NCBI GenBank assembly: GCA_937901435.1
Contig: CALGTJ010000187.1
Location: forward strand, 1 to 30,322
Direction: 5' to 3'
DNA: 30,322 nucleotides
DNA from: an uncultured Rhodobacter sp.
GTDB lineage: Bacteria > Pseudomonadota > Alphaproteobacteria > Rhodobacterales > Rhodobacteraceae
Below the pieces are notes generated by a model, which saw only the letters and a program-made list of their open reading frames with translations, ran no database searches and was not told the origin of the DNA. Positions 15,205 through 22,673 of this stretch are shown here, in pieces (the first letter of the stretch is position 1; each line of letters opens with the position of its first letter). Made by a program: the position numbers and the translations under genes.

Positions 15205-15942
15205 TTAATGCGTATGGTCGTGGTTGTGGTTGTGATCATGGTCATGGTCATGCTCGTGCTGATACAAGGCCAGCGCGCCGCCGGTTCCATGCCCAAACAA
15301 GGCGCGGTATTCCGGCGCGGCAGAGACCACATTGGGCGTGCCCTCACAACAGACGTGTCCGTTCAGACAGATCACGCGGTCAGAGGCGCTCATCACCACA
15401 TGCAGATCATGGCTGACCAGCAGAACCGCACAACCCAGATCGCGGCGCACATCCTCGATCAGCTTGTAAAAACCCGCAACACCGCGCTGGTCAAGACCTT
15501 GGGTCGGCTCGTCGAGAATAAGGATTTCAGGATCCACCAGCAGCGCACGGGCTAGCAGAACCCGCTGCAACTGCCCCCCGGACAAGGCGCTTAACTGAGT
15601 CTGTTCCAGACCTTGCCCCCCGACGCGGTCCAGCACCTGCGCCACAGCCTTTGCCGTCTGACGCACCGGCAGCGACAAGAACCGGGCAACAGTCAGCGGC
15701 AGGGTCGCGTCAATCGCCAGCTTTTGGGGGACATAGCCGATGCGCAAGGCCGCCTTGCGCAACACGCGCCCAGATCTAGGCTGCAAAACCCCCAGCAAGG
15801 CGCGGATCAGCGTGGATTTTCCCGATCCGTTGGGGCCAACGATTGTCACAATTTCTCCGGGCTCTATCGCAAAGTTGACCTTGGCCAGCACCGGCGCACC
15901 GCTATAGCTGATGGTCATATCCTGCGTGGAAATCAGGCTCAT
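15205..15942 (-). CDS. znuC: Zinc ABC transporter ATPase ZnuC with His-rich tail
   Basis: 245-residue ABC ATPase. Walker A is VGPNGSGKST, the signature LSGGQLQRV, Walker B EILILDEPTQGLDQ, and the switch His is in LLVSHDLHVV. The C terminus ends in a striking tail of alternating His with Asp, Glu or Asn (HEHDHDHDHNHNHDHTH), which could bind several zinc ions in the cytoplasm. I chose the ATG at 15942 because it forms a 4-base ATGA overlap with the zur stop; an in-frame ATG six codons upstream (15960) lies inside zur. The protein energises zinc import by ZnuB. A regulatory or buffering role for the tail is inference. Confidence 0.93.
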   Translation of the reverse strand: MSLISTQDMTISYSGAPVLAKVNFAIEPGEIVTIVGPNGSGKSTLIRALLGVLQPRSGRVLRKAALRIGYVPQKLAIDATLPLTVARFLSLPVRQTAKAVAQVLDRVGGQGLEQTQLSALSGGQLQRVLLARALLVDPEILILDEPTQGLDQRGVAGFYKLIEDVRRDLGCAVLLVSHDLHVVMSASDRVICLNGHVCCEGTPNVVSAAPEYRALFGHGTGGALALYQHEHDHDHDHNHNHDHTH

Positions 15943-16415
15943 GGCGCGCATCCGGGGCACAGGCCGACCGCCTCAAGGTTCACCCGCTCGACCTGAAATC
16001 CGATCACCTCTGCCGCCACTTCGATCTCGCTCCGCGCGTCACTTATCGGGGCTTCGGCCACCGAATCACAGGCGCGGCAGATAAAAAAGATCGGCGAATG
16101 GGGCGTGCCGGGGTGCATACAGGCTGCGAAAGCATTCAGGCGGCGCACCCGATGGGCAAAGCCGTGCTCGACCAGAAAATCCAAAGCGCGGTAGGCCACA
16201 GGCGGCTGGTGCCCGAACCCATCGGCAGCAAGCCGTTCCAACACTTCATAAGCGCCCAGCGCCTTGTGGGATTCCAGCAGAATTTCCAGCGCGCGCCGCC
16301 GCACCGGCGTCAGGCGCAATCCGTCTTCGCCGCAAATAGCATCGGCGCGCGCAAGGATGTCGCCTGTGCAGGCGCTGTGATCATGGGGGACAAAAGCGAG
16401 GGGCGTTTCGGTCAT
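15939..16415 (-). CDS. zur: Zinc uptake regulator Zur (Fur family)
   Basis: 158-residue Fur-family repressor. The winged helix covers about residues 30-90 (GLRLTPVRRRALEILLES, QPPVAYRALDFLVEHGFAHRV). Two CxxC pairs, C113/C116 in FICRAC and C153/C156 in GLCPGCAP, form the structural zinc site; regulatory ligands include the H-rich NAFAACMHPGTPH region. With zinc bound it should repress zinc import genes. The frame is open upstream to 16475, but that would cross the operator; the ATG at 16415 with family-like MTETPLAF is preferred. It leads a zur-znuC-znuB unit and diverges from znuA, so it is probably autoregulated through the palindrome at 16451-16474. Confidence 0.93.
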   Translation of the reverse strand: MTETPLAFVPHDHSACTGDILARADAICGEDGLRLTPVRRRALEILLESHKALGAYEVLERLAADGFGHQPPVAYRALDFLVEHGFAHRVRRLNAFAACMHPGTPHSPIFFICRACDSVAEAPISDARSEIEVAAEVIGFQVERVNLEAVGLCPGCAP

Positions 16416-16450
16416 GCAGATCCTGAGAGTTCCGTCGAGGTGATGCATTT

Positions 16451-16474
16451 TGTGTATTGTTATAACATTACACA
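16451..16474. promoter_or_regulatory. Zur box between zur and znuA
   Basis: A 24-bp inverted repeat with only one mismatched pair (16457/16468), centred on TGTTATAACA. Its AT-rich core around ATGTTATAACAT matches the known form of alphaproteobacterial Zur operators. It lies 35 bp before zur and 40 bp before znuA, so a single site can repress both directions. Confidence 0.88.
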
Positions 16475-16514
16475 TTGTCTAAACCATCTGGCAAGTAAAC
16501 ACAAGGACCCGATC

Positions 16515-17495
16515 ATGCGCTGGCTTGCCCTCCTTTCTTCGCTCTCGTTGTCGACCGCTGCCTTGGCCGAGGTGCCCAAAGTCGCGGTCGATATCGCGCC
16601 TGTGCATAGTCTGGTCGCCGCCGTGATGGGCGATCTTGGGACCCCCGATCTGATCTTGCCGCCCGACGGAGATCCCCATCATTTCCAGTTGCGCCCCAGC
16701 CAGATGCAAGCCCTCAGCACGGCTGATCTGGTGGTCTGGATCGGGCCTGCGCTGACGCCGTGGCTAGAGGATGTATTGCACAGCGGCGCGGTGAATGGAC
16801 GGACAGAGCTGGAACTGCTGGACCCGGATCACTTGCCTATGGTCATCGAGGGCATGGTTGCGACGCTGAACACAGAGACGGAAGAGCATGATCATGATGT
16901 CGATCATGACCCAAAGCCCACAGACGAACATGACGAACATGAAGATCACGAGGAGGACCATGCAGGTCACGACCATGGCCCGACCGATTCCCATATCTGG
17001 CTCGACCCTATGAACGCCCAGCATTTCCTGACTGAAATTGCAGAGGCACTCGCAGCGATCGACCCTGACAACGCTGCGACGTATGCGCAAAACGCCGAGA
17101 CCAGCAGAACAAGGATTGCGACGCTGACAGAGCAGTTGACCAATGACCTGCGCCCTCTGCGCAATGTCGCGCTGATCCCTTATCACGATGCATATAAATA
17201 CTTTTTTATCCGCTTCGACCTCCAGATCTCGGGCAGTCTTGCGGCCACGGATGCCGCTGCGCCAAGTGCGGCGCGTCTTAGCGAATTGCGCGACAGGCTG
17301 GCCGGGGAACGCCGTCCCTGCCTGTTCACCGAACCGGGCGCGAACGAAAAGCTGATCGCCTCGGTCCTGTCGTCTGACACCGACGCCGTGATCCGGCATC
17401 TGGACGGATTGGGCACGACTTTGACGCCGGGACCCGCGCTATACGAGGCTTTGATCCGCGATATGGCTGCGGCGATCCTGTCTTGCCGCTTGTAA
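16515..17495 (+). CDS. znuA: Zinc-binding periplasmic protein ZnuA
   Basis: 326-residue cluster A-I binding protein. The signal peptide (MRWLALLSSLSLSTAALAE) ends near residue 19. Zinc ligands follow the family: H55/H56 in GDPHHFQLRPSQ, H160 in DSHIWLDP and H224 in IPYHDAY, with E273 in FTEPGAN near the site. A His/Asp/Glu-rich loop (about residues 124-154), the usual mark of ZnuA against manganese proteins, lies before H160. It captures periplasmic zinc for ZnuBC. AAGGA lies upstream of the ATG at 16515; the much longer open frame upstream crosses the Zur box and is rejected. Followed by a terminator-like hairpin. Confidence 0.94.
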   Translation: MRWLALLSSLSLSTAALAEVPKVAVDIAPVHSLVAAVMGDLGTPDLILPPDGDPHHFQLRPSQMQALSTADLVVWIGPALTPWLEDVLHSGAVNGRTELELLDPDHLPMVIEGMVATLNTETEEHDHDVDHDPKPTDEHDEHEDHEEDHAGHDHGPTDSHIWLDPMNAQHFLTEIAEALAAIDPDNAATYAQNAETSRTRIATLTEQLTNDLRPLRNVALIPYHDAYKYFFIRFDLQISGSLAATDAAAPSAARLSELRDRLAGERRPCLFTEPGANEKLIASVLSSDTDAVIRHLDGLGTTLTPGPALYEALIRDMAAAILSCRL

Positions 17496-17506
17496 CGCAT
17501 ATGTAG

Positions 17507-17527
17507 AAACGCAGGCCCTGCGGTTTT
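17507..17527 (+). terminator. Bidirectional terminator between znuA and the ABC ATPase gene
   Basis: AAACGCAG and CTGCG(G)TTT form a stem with a GCC loop and one bulged G, followed by T on the plus strand (GGTTTT) and TTTCT on the minus strand. It lies in the 46-bp gap between two convergent genes and could serve both. Confidence 0.6.
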
Positions 17528-17541
17528 GAGGGATTATCGCG

Positions 17542-18603
17542 CTATCGAAGGCGCTGCTCTGTGACCGCGTCAAAGAAATACGCCTGCGCGGGATCAAAGC
17601 ACACGCCAACCGTGCCGCCCTTTGGCATCGGTTGATCCTCTCGCGCCTCGACGGTCAGGCGCTCGCCATTTTGGGCGTTAAGGTAGACATAGGACACATC
17701 GCCCAGCGATTCCGCCAGATCGACGGCGTGGCTGTCGCCCTCCGGGTCCAGCACCAGATGGTTGGGGCGCAAACCGACCGAGATCGCGGTACCCTCAGCG
17801 GGGAGCATGACCGAGGTCGGCACCAAAACGTCGCCGAGACCCGGCACCCGCACGCCGCCGCCCTCGACGACACCACCGAAGAAATTCATCGCAGGCGAGC
17901 CGATGAACCCGGCGACAAAGCGGTTGTCAGGGTCGCGGTACAGATCCAGAGGTGCGCCGACCTGCTCGATCCGACCCGCGCGCAGCACCACGATCTTGTC
18001 GGCCAGCGTCATCGCCTCGACCTGATCATGGGTCACATAGATCATCGTCGCGCCGATCTCGTTGTGCAGACGCGCGATTTCCACCCGCATCTCGACACGC
18101 AGTTCTGCGTCAAGGTTCGAGAGCGGTTCATCAAACAGAAACACCTCTGGCCCGCGCACGATGGCGCGACCGATGGCGACGCGCTGGCGTTGACCACCTG
18201 ACAGAGCCTTGGGTTTGCGTTTCAGGTAGTCGTCCAGTTGCAGGATACGGCTGGCCTCGCCCACCTTGGCCTTGATTTCCGCCTTGGGGTGCCCAGTCAT
18301 TTTCAGGCCGAACCCCATGTTTTCCTCGACCGTCATATGCGGATACAGCGCGTAGGTCTGGAATACCATCGCCACGCCACGCTCTGACGGGTCCAGCCGG
18401 GTCACGTCACGATCACCGATGTGGATCGCCCCGGCAGAGGTTTCCTCCAGCCCTGCCACCATCCGCAGCAAGGTGGATTTCCCGCAGCCAGAGGGACCGA
18501 CAAAAACGCAGAACTCGCCATCCTCGATTTGCAGGTCGATCCCATGGATCACCTGAACATCGCCGTAGCGTTTGAGCGCACCGTTCAGCGTTACGCCTGA
18601 CAT
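17542..18603 (-). CDS. Sugar ABC transporter ATPase (UgpC/MsmK type)
   Basis: 353-residue carbohydrate-type (CUT1) ATPase. Walker [10 protein letters not shown] (36-44), Q-loop [13 protein letters not shown], signature LSGGQRQRV (134-142), Walker [13 protein letters not shown] (D158/E159) and switch H192 in [12 protein letters not shown]. The C-terminal third is the MalK-like regulatory OB domain ([19 protein letters not shown]). It is encoded 3 bases after iclR on the minus strand and probably serves the divergent binding protein and two permeases, which have no other ATPase nearby. Such ATPases can be shared by several sugar transporters, so exclusivity is not shown. Confidence 0.9.
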   Translation of the reverse strand: MSGVTLNGALKRYGDVQVIHGIDLQIEDGEFCVFVGPSGCGKSTLLRMVAGLEETSAGAIHIGDRDVTRLDPSERGVAMVFQTYALYPHMTVEENMGFGLKMTGHPKAEIKAKVGEASRILQLDDYLKRKPKALSGGQRQRVAIGRAIVRGPEVFLFDEPLSNLDAELRVEMRVEIARLHNEIGATMIYVTHDQVEAMTLADKIVVLRAGRIEQVGAPLDLYRDPDNRFVAGFIGSPAMNFFGGVVEGGGVRVPGLGDVLVPTSVMLPAEGTAISVGLRPNHLVLDPEGDSHAVDLAESLGDVSYVYLNAQNGERLTVEAREDQPMPKGGTVGVCFDPAQAYFFDAVTEQRLR

Positions 18604-18606
18604 GAT

Positions 18607-19407
18607 CTAAGCCCCCATTTTCAATGTATCTTTCGCTTCATCCGGAAAACGCCAGTCTTCGGCCTCTGCCGCAATTCGCTCGCTGACCGGGCGGATGACG
18701 GCCACCAGCGCCTCTAGCGCGGCCAGATCAGTGCGGGCCGTGGAACTTGTCACCGACAATGCTCCCAGAACCCGTCCGCGCCGGGTCAGGATCGGCATGG
18801 CAACGCAGATGATCCCCGGCTCGTGTTCTTCGCGGTCAAAGGCATAGCCGCGCTTGCGGATCTCGGCCAATTCGGCGCGCAGACTGTCCGCATCCCCCAG
18901 CGTGCCGTCTGTGAAACGATGATAGCTTTGTTGTGACAGAACGCGGTCCTGTTCCGGGCCATCCAGATAGGCCAACATCGCCTTGCCAACTCCGGTGCAA
19001 TAGGCCGGGCCGACCTTGCCTGCCTCTGAAAACATCTGGATCGGGCGGGTGGCGTTACGTTTGTCCACGTATAGCACCTGCCCGTTGTCCAACTGCGCCA
19101 GATGCACTGTCTCGCCCACCTGCTTGCTGAGACTGTCCAAAAAGGGCCGCGCCACCGGGGCCAGCGAGGATTGTGTCCAGGCCGCATGGGCAAGCCGCAC
19201 CAGACGGATGCCCAGCGCATAGGTCTGGCGATCCGGATCAAACGTCAGCACGCCCTGATGGGTCAGTGTCTGCAACAAACGGTACAGCGTCGCCTTGGGA
19301 TAGGGCGCACCGTCCAGCACGTCGGAAAACCGCACAGGCCGCCCAAAAGAGGCCACCCTGTCGAGCACATCCAAAGCCTTGCCAACTGTGCCGTCGCCTG
19401 ACGCCAT
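18607..19407 (-). CDS. IclR-family transcriptional regulator of the galactoside operon
   Basis: 266 residues. An N-terminal winged helix (about 7-70; TVGKALDVLDRVASFGRP, PKATLYRLLQTLTHQGVL) precedes the IclR effector domain with VGETVHLAQLDNGQVLYVDK, CTGVGKAMLAYL, RGYAFDREEHEPGIICVAMPI and GALSVTSS. The ATG at 19407 is selected by a strong GGGAGGGA just upstream; an open extension to 19494 would cross the intergenic promoter region. It probably controls the divergent galactoside operon and its own transcript with the ABC ATPase. Its ligand may be the imported galactoside or a breakdown product such as a KDGal derivative. Activator or repressor mode is not evident. Confidence 0.88.
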   Translation of the reverse strand: MASGDGTVGKALDVLDRVASFGRPVRFSDVLDGAPYPKATLYRLLQTLTHQGVLTFDPDRQTYALGIRLVRLAHAAWTQSSLAPVARPFLDSLSKQVGETVHLAQLDNGQVLYVDKRNATRPIQMFSEAGKVGPAYCTGVGKAMLAYLDGPEQDRVLSQQSYHRFTDGTLGDADSLRAELAEIRKRGYAFDREEHEPGIICVAMPILTRRGRVLGALSVTSSTARTDLAALEALVAVIRPVSERIAAEAEDWRFPDEAKDTLKMGA

Positions 19408-19445
19408 CCCGAAAATCCCTCCCACGGCAACCCGCGAGGTTGCGC

Positions 19446-19476
19446 TTGACAAGTCTACGCACAACGCCATTATGAT
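19446..19476 (+). promoter_or_regulatory. Promoter of the galactoside operon
   Basis: A perfect TTGACA (-35, 19446-19451) followed after 19 bp by TATGAT (-10, 19471-19476). Spacing is slightly long. Transcription would begin near 19483, giving a leader of about 46 bases before the binding-protein ATG. A weaker back-to-back promoter for iclR (TTGAAA at 19481-19476 and TAGACT at 19457-19452, minus strand) overlaps it. Confidence 0.55.
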
Positions 19477-19494
19477 TTCAATATGCAAAACCAA

Positions 19495-19511
19495 GTTTCA
19501 AATAATGGAAC
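19495..19511. promoter_or_regulatory. Candidate IclR operator
   Basis: GTTTCAAATAATGGAAC is an imperfect palindrome, GTTYCA-N5-TGRAAC, just downstream of the predicted start site of the galactoside operon. A protein bound here would block the promoter. Assignment to the adjacent IclR regulator is by position and the typical 15-17 bp palindromic form only. Confidence 0.4.
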
Positions 19512-19528
19512 TATCTAGGGAGGATATC

Positions 19529-20788
19529 ATGCGTTCCACTTTCAAAGCGTCCGTTGCGGCGCTGGCCCTGTCTGCTGTCTCGGCAGGCAGCGCATTCGCA
19601 GCCGGTCACACGTTGTCTGGCGATCTGAAAATCACATCCGACATGTCGAACCCCGCGCCGCGCGCCGTCATGGAAGGGCTGGTCGCTGATTTCGGCACGA
19701 TGCACCCAGATCTGAACATCGAACTGACCATCGTTGACCGCGAAGCGTGGAAAACCCAGATCCGCAACGCGCTGACCGCCAGCCCGCCGGACGTGATCAA
19801 CTGGTATGCCGCCAACCGCATGGGGCCTTACGTCAACGCGGGCCTGTTCGAGGATATCTCTGACATGTACGCCAACGGCGACCTGCCCGGTCTGGATGCC
19901 GTCAAAGGTGCGCTGACGCTGGACGGTAAGCAGTGGGGCGTTCCTTATACCTACTACCAGTGGGGCGTTTACTACCGTCTGGACATCTTTAACGAGCTTG
20001 GCCTGACAGAGCCCACCACCTTTGACGAAGAACTGGCCAATTGCGAGAAAATTGTGGCCTCCGGTCGCGCCTGTTATGCCATCGGCACCAAATTCCTTTG
20101 GACTGCTGGCGGCTGGTTCGACTATTTGAACATGCGCACCAACGGCTTTGACTTTCACATGGCGCTGGCTCGGGGCGAGGTCGAATGGACCGATCCGCGC
20201 GTGCTGGACACCTTCGCCAACTGGCGCAAACTGATCGATATGGGCGGCTATATGGCGGATCACCAGTCTTATAGCTGGCAGGAAGCGTTGAAGTTCATGA
20301 TTGATGGCGAGGCGGCATCTTATCTGATGGGTAACTTTGTCGTACCCCATCTGCGCGAAGCGGGTCTGACGGATGATCAGATCGATTTCTACCAGTTCCC
20401 ACTGATCGCGGATGTGCCTCAGGGCGAAGACGCGCCGACCGACACCTTCCACATCCCGTCGGGTGCCGCCAACAAGGACGCCGCGCGCGCGTTCCTGCAA
20501 TTCGTGACCTCGGCCGACGTGCAGACCAGGATCAACGCGGGCGATGCCCTTGGCCAATTGCCGGTAAACGCCGCCTCTGGCGTGGATGCCGACAAGTTCC
20601 TTGAGCAGGGTTTTGCCATGCTGTCGACCAATGCCCAAGGCGGTGTCGCGCAGTTCTTTGACCGGGATTTCCCGGCAGAGATGGCATCAACCGGCATGGA
20701 AGGCCTGCAGGAATTCATGGTCTTTCCAGACAACCTTGACGACATTCTGGCCCGTCTCGAAGACACCCGTCAGCGCGTCTACAAATAA
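19529..20788 (+). CDS. Sugar ABC transporter substrate-binding protein
   Basis: 419-residue family 1 solute-binding protein for carbohydrates. The start at 19529 has an excellent GGGAGGAT upstream and gives a clean Sec signal peptide ending SAFA near residue 24. The mature protein shows the usual features: GDLKITSDMSNPAPRAVMEGLVADF, ALTASPPDVINWYAANRMGPYVNAGLFEDIS, and GKQWGVPYTYYQWGVYYRLDIF, where aromatic residues likely stack on the sugar. It lies in the periplasm and feeds the two permeases that follow. The operon content (alpha- and beta-galactosidase) points to a galactose-containing oligosaccharide or galactosyl-glycerol ligand; this is inference. A stable hairpin follows the stop. Confidence 0.9.
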   Translation: MRSTFKASVAALALSAVSAGSAFAAGHTLSGDLKITSDMSNPAPRAVMEGLVADFGTMHPDLNIELTIVDREAWKTQIRNALTASPPDVINWYAANRMGPYVNAGLFEDISDMYANGDLPGLDAVKGALTLDGKQWGVPYTYYQWGVYYRLDIFNELGLTEPTTFDEELANCEKIVASGRACYAIGTKFLWTAGGWFDYLNMRTNGFDFHMALARGEVEWTDPRVLDTFANWRKLIDMGGYMADHQSYSWQEALKFMIDGEAASYLMGNFVVPHLREAGLTDDQIDFYQFPLIADVPQGEDAPTDTFHIPSGAANKDAARAFLQFVTSADVQTRINAGDALGQLPVNAASGVDADKFLEQGFAMLSTNAQGGVAQFFDRDFPAEMASTGMEGLQEFMVFPDNLDDILARLEDTRQRVYK

Positions 20789-20795
20789 TCCCCTC

Positions 20796-20823
20796 TGGCG
20801 TGCCCTTTTCAAAGGGCGCGCCA
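20796..20823 (+). other. mRNA-stabilising stem-loop after the binding-protein gene
   Basis: A 12-13 bp nearly perfect stem (TGGCGTGCCCTT pairing with AAGGGCGCGCCA, one T-G wobble) lies 8 bases after the stop and 88 bases before the first permease. No T-run follows, so it is not a typical terminator. Such hairpins between binding-protein and permease genes commonly protect the upstream mRNA and raise binding-protein levels. Confidence 0.65.
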
Positions 20824-20910
20824 CCCCGATCCAATGGCAACCCATCCGCAAGCCGCCCATCGGTTTTCGCATGTGTTGACCCCAAAGTTCACCCGAGTGG
20901 AGGCACCGCC

Positions 20911-21825
20911 ATGGCCCTCGCGACACCTCACAAACGCGGCTGGTACAAGCGCAACGAAATTGCCATCAGCCCATGGCTGTTCCTGCTGCCCGCCGTGCTG
21001 TTCTTTTCGGTCTATGTGATTATCCCCATTGTCCAGAGTTTCTGGATCAGCTTTCACGAATGGGACGGTCTGGGCGAAAAGGTCTGGGTCGGCACCGACA
21101 ATTACGAACGCCTTCTGACCAATGACCGCAAATTCGGCGTGTCGTTCTGGAACAACATCCGCTGGCTGGTGTTGTACCTGCTCGCCATCCCCGCAGGGCT
21201 GTTCATCGCGCTGTTCCTGAACCAGACCGTGCGTGGGATTCGCCTGTACAAGTCGCTTTTCTTCTTTCCTTTCGTCATCTCGCAGGTGGTCGTCGGCCTT
21301 GTGTTCTCGTGGTTCTACCTGCCGCGCGAGGGCCTGCTGAACGCAATGCTGACCTTTGTCGGGCTGGACACGATCAACGTGCTGGGCGACCCAAGCATGG
21401 CCACCTATGGTATCATCGCCGCCGGGCTCTGGCCGCAAACGGCCTATTGCATGATCCTGTACCTGACGGGCCTGAACGCCGTTGACCCCGAACAGGTCGA
21501 GGCCGCGCGGCTGGACGGGGCCAAGGGGTGGAAAATGCTGTGGTACGTGATCCTGCCACAACTCAAACCCGCCACCTTTATCGCCTTTGTGGTAACCATC
21601 ATCGGCGCGTTGCGGTCCTTTGATCTGATCTCTGTGATGACCAACGGCGGGCCGTTCGGATCGACCCGCGTGCTGTCGTTTTACATGTTCGAGGAATCCC
21701 TGTCAGAGTTCGGCTTTCGCATGGGCTACGGCGCGGCCATCGCGGTGGTGCTGTTCCTGATCATGCTCGGGTTCATCGCCTATTTCCTCTACTCCATGTG
21801 GCAGGACGAGAAGGGAGGCCGCTGA
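20911..21825 (+). CDS. Sugar ABC transporter permease 1 (MalF/UgpA type)
   Basis: 304-residue inner-membrane permease with six main hydrophobic spans. ISPWLFLLPAVLFFSVYVIIPIV opens the first span. The EAA loop reads VEAARLDGAKGWKMLWYVILP, which contacts the ATPase, and MTNGGPFGSTRVLSFYMFEES is typical of CUT1 MalF-like subunits. ATG 20911 is preceded by GGAGG (20899-20903); the longer frame upstream lacks such a site. The stop shares one base with the next start (TGATG). It forms the translocation pore with permease 2. Confidence 0.9.
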   Translation: MALATPHKRGWYKRNEIAISPWLFLLPAVLFFSVYVIIPIVQSFWISFHEWDGLGEKVWVGTDNYERLLTNDRKFGVSFWNNIRWLVLYLLAIPAGLFIALFLNQTVRGIRLYKSLFFFPFVISQVVVGLVFSWFYLPREGLLNAMLTFVGLDTINVLGDPSMATYGIIAAGLWPQTAYCMILYLTGLNAVDPEQVEAARLDGAKGWKMLWYVILPQLKPATFIAFVVTIIGALRSFDLISVMTNGGPFGSTRVLSFYMFEESLSEFGFRMGYGAAIAVVLFLIMLGFIAYFLYSMWQDEKGGR

Positions 21826-22673
21826 TGTTTCCGACCCCCATCCAGAAGACCTCTCGCAGTTGGCAGTTGACCTATCAAGCGTTGCTGCCTCTTGCGCTGA
21901 TCATGTGGCTGCTGCCGCTGATCGCCGTCGCGATCTTTTCGATCAAACCGCTGTCGGATTTCTCGCAAGGCAATTACTGGGGCCTGCCCTCGACGTTTGA
22001 AGGGGTCAACAACTACGGCAAGGTCTTTTTCGAAAGCGACATGCCCCGCTACATGTGGAATTCGGTGATGATCACGGTGCCCACCGTGATCGGGGCCGTG
22101 GCCTTGTCCTGCCTCACGGGGTTTGCCCTTGGGGTCTACAGGTTCAAGGGCAACCTGTTGATCTTCTTCATGTTTGTGGCGGGCAATTTTGTGCCTTTCC
22201 AGATCCTCATGGTCTCGGTGCGCGATCTGACGGTCAACATGGGACTCTATGACACCAAGCTGGGCCTCGTGCTGTTCCACATCGCCTTTCAAACCGGGTT
22301 CTGCACGCTGTTCATGCGCAATTTCATCCGTGCGTTGCCGTTCGAGCTGGTCGAGGCGGCGCGGGTCGAGGGCGTGGCGGAATGGCGTATCTTTTGGTTC
22401 GTTGTGATCCCCTTGATGAAGCCCGCTCTGGCCGCGCTCGCGGTGCTGATCTTTACCTTCATCTGGAACGATTATTTCTGGGCCGTGGTGCTGACCCAAG
22501 GCCCCGGCGCGCAGCCTGTGACGGCGGGCATCACCAGCTTTAACTCGCAATATGTGGCGCAATATCATCTGATGAGCGCGGGGTCGATTGTCGCCGCCCT
22601 GCCGCCCGTTGCCATGTTCTTCATGATGCAAAAGCACTTTATTGCCGGACTGACCCTTGGTGCTGTGAAATGA
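21825..22673 (+). CDS. Sugar ABC transporter permease 2 (MalG/UgpE type)
   Basis: 282-residue permease with six predicted spans. The EAA loop reads LVEAARVEGVAEWRIFWFVVIP. FIWNDYFWAVVLT and QKHFIAGLTLGAVK at the C terminus are typical of MalG-like subunits. It starts on the one-base overlap with permease 1 after a GGGAGG site, and its stop overlaps the GH36 start by 4 bases (ATGA), coupling transport to hydrolysis. Confidence 0.9.
   Translation: MFPTPIQKTSRSWQLTYQALLPLALIMWLLPLIAVAIFSIKPLSDFSQGNYWGLPSTFEGVNNYGKVFFESDMPRYMWNSVMITVPTVIGAVALSCLTGFALGVYRFKGNLLIFFMFVAGNFVPFQILMVSVRDLTVNMGLYDTKLGLVLFHIAFQTGFCTLFMRNFIRALPFELVEAARVEGVAEWRIFWFVVIPLMKPALAALAVLIFTFIWNDYFWAVVLTQGPGAQPVTAGITSFNSQYVAQYHLMSAGSIVAALPPVAMFFMMQKHFIAGLTLGAVK

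Noticed and set aside
15208..15300. Trinucleotide-like repeat resembling a microsatellite
   Set aside because: It is the alternating His/Asp codons of the ZnuC tail; the repeat is explained by the protein sequence.
19511..20638. 375-codon minus-strand open frame
   Set aside because: Antisense to the binding-protein gene and covering its ribosome site; no domain seen.
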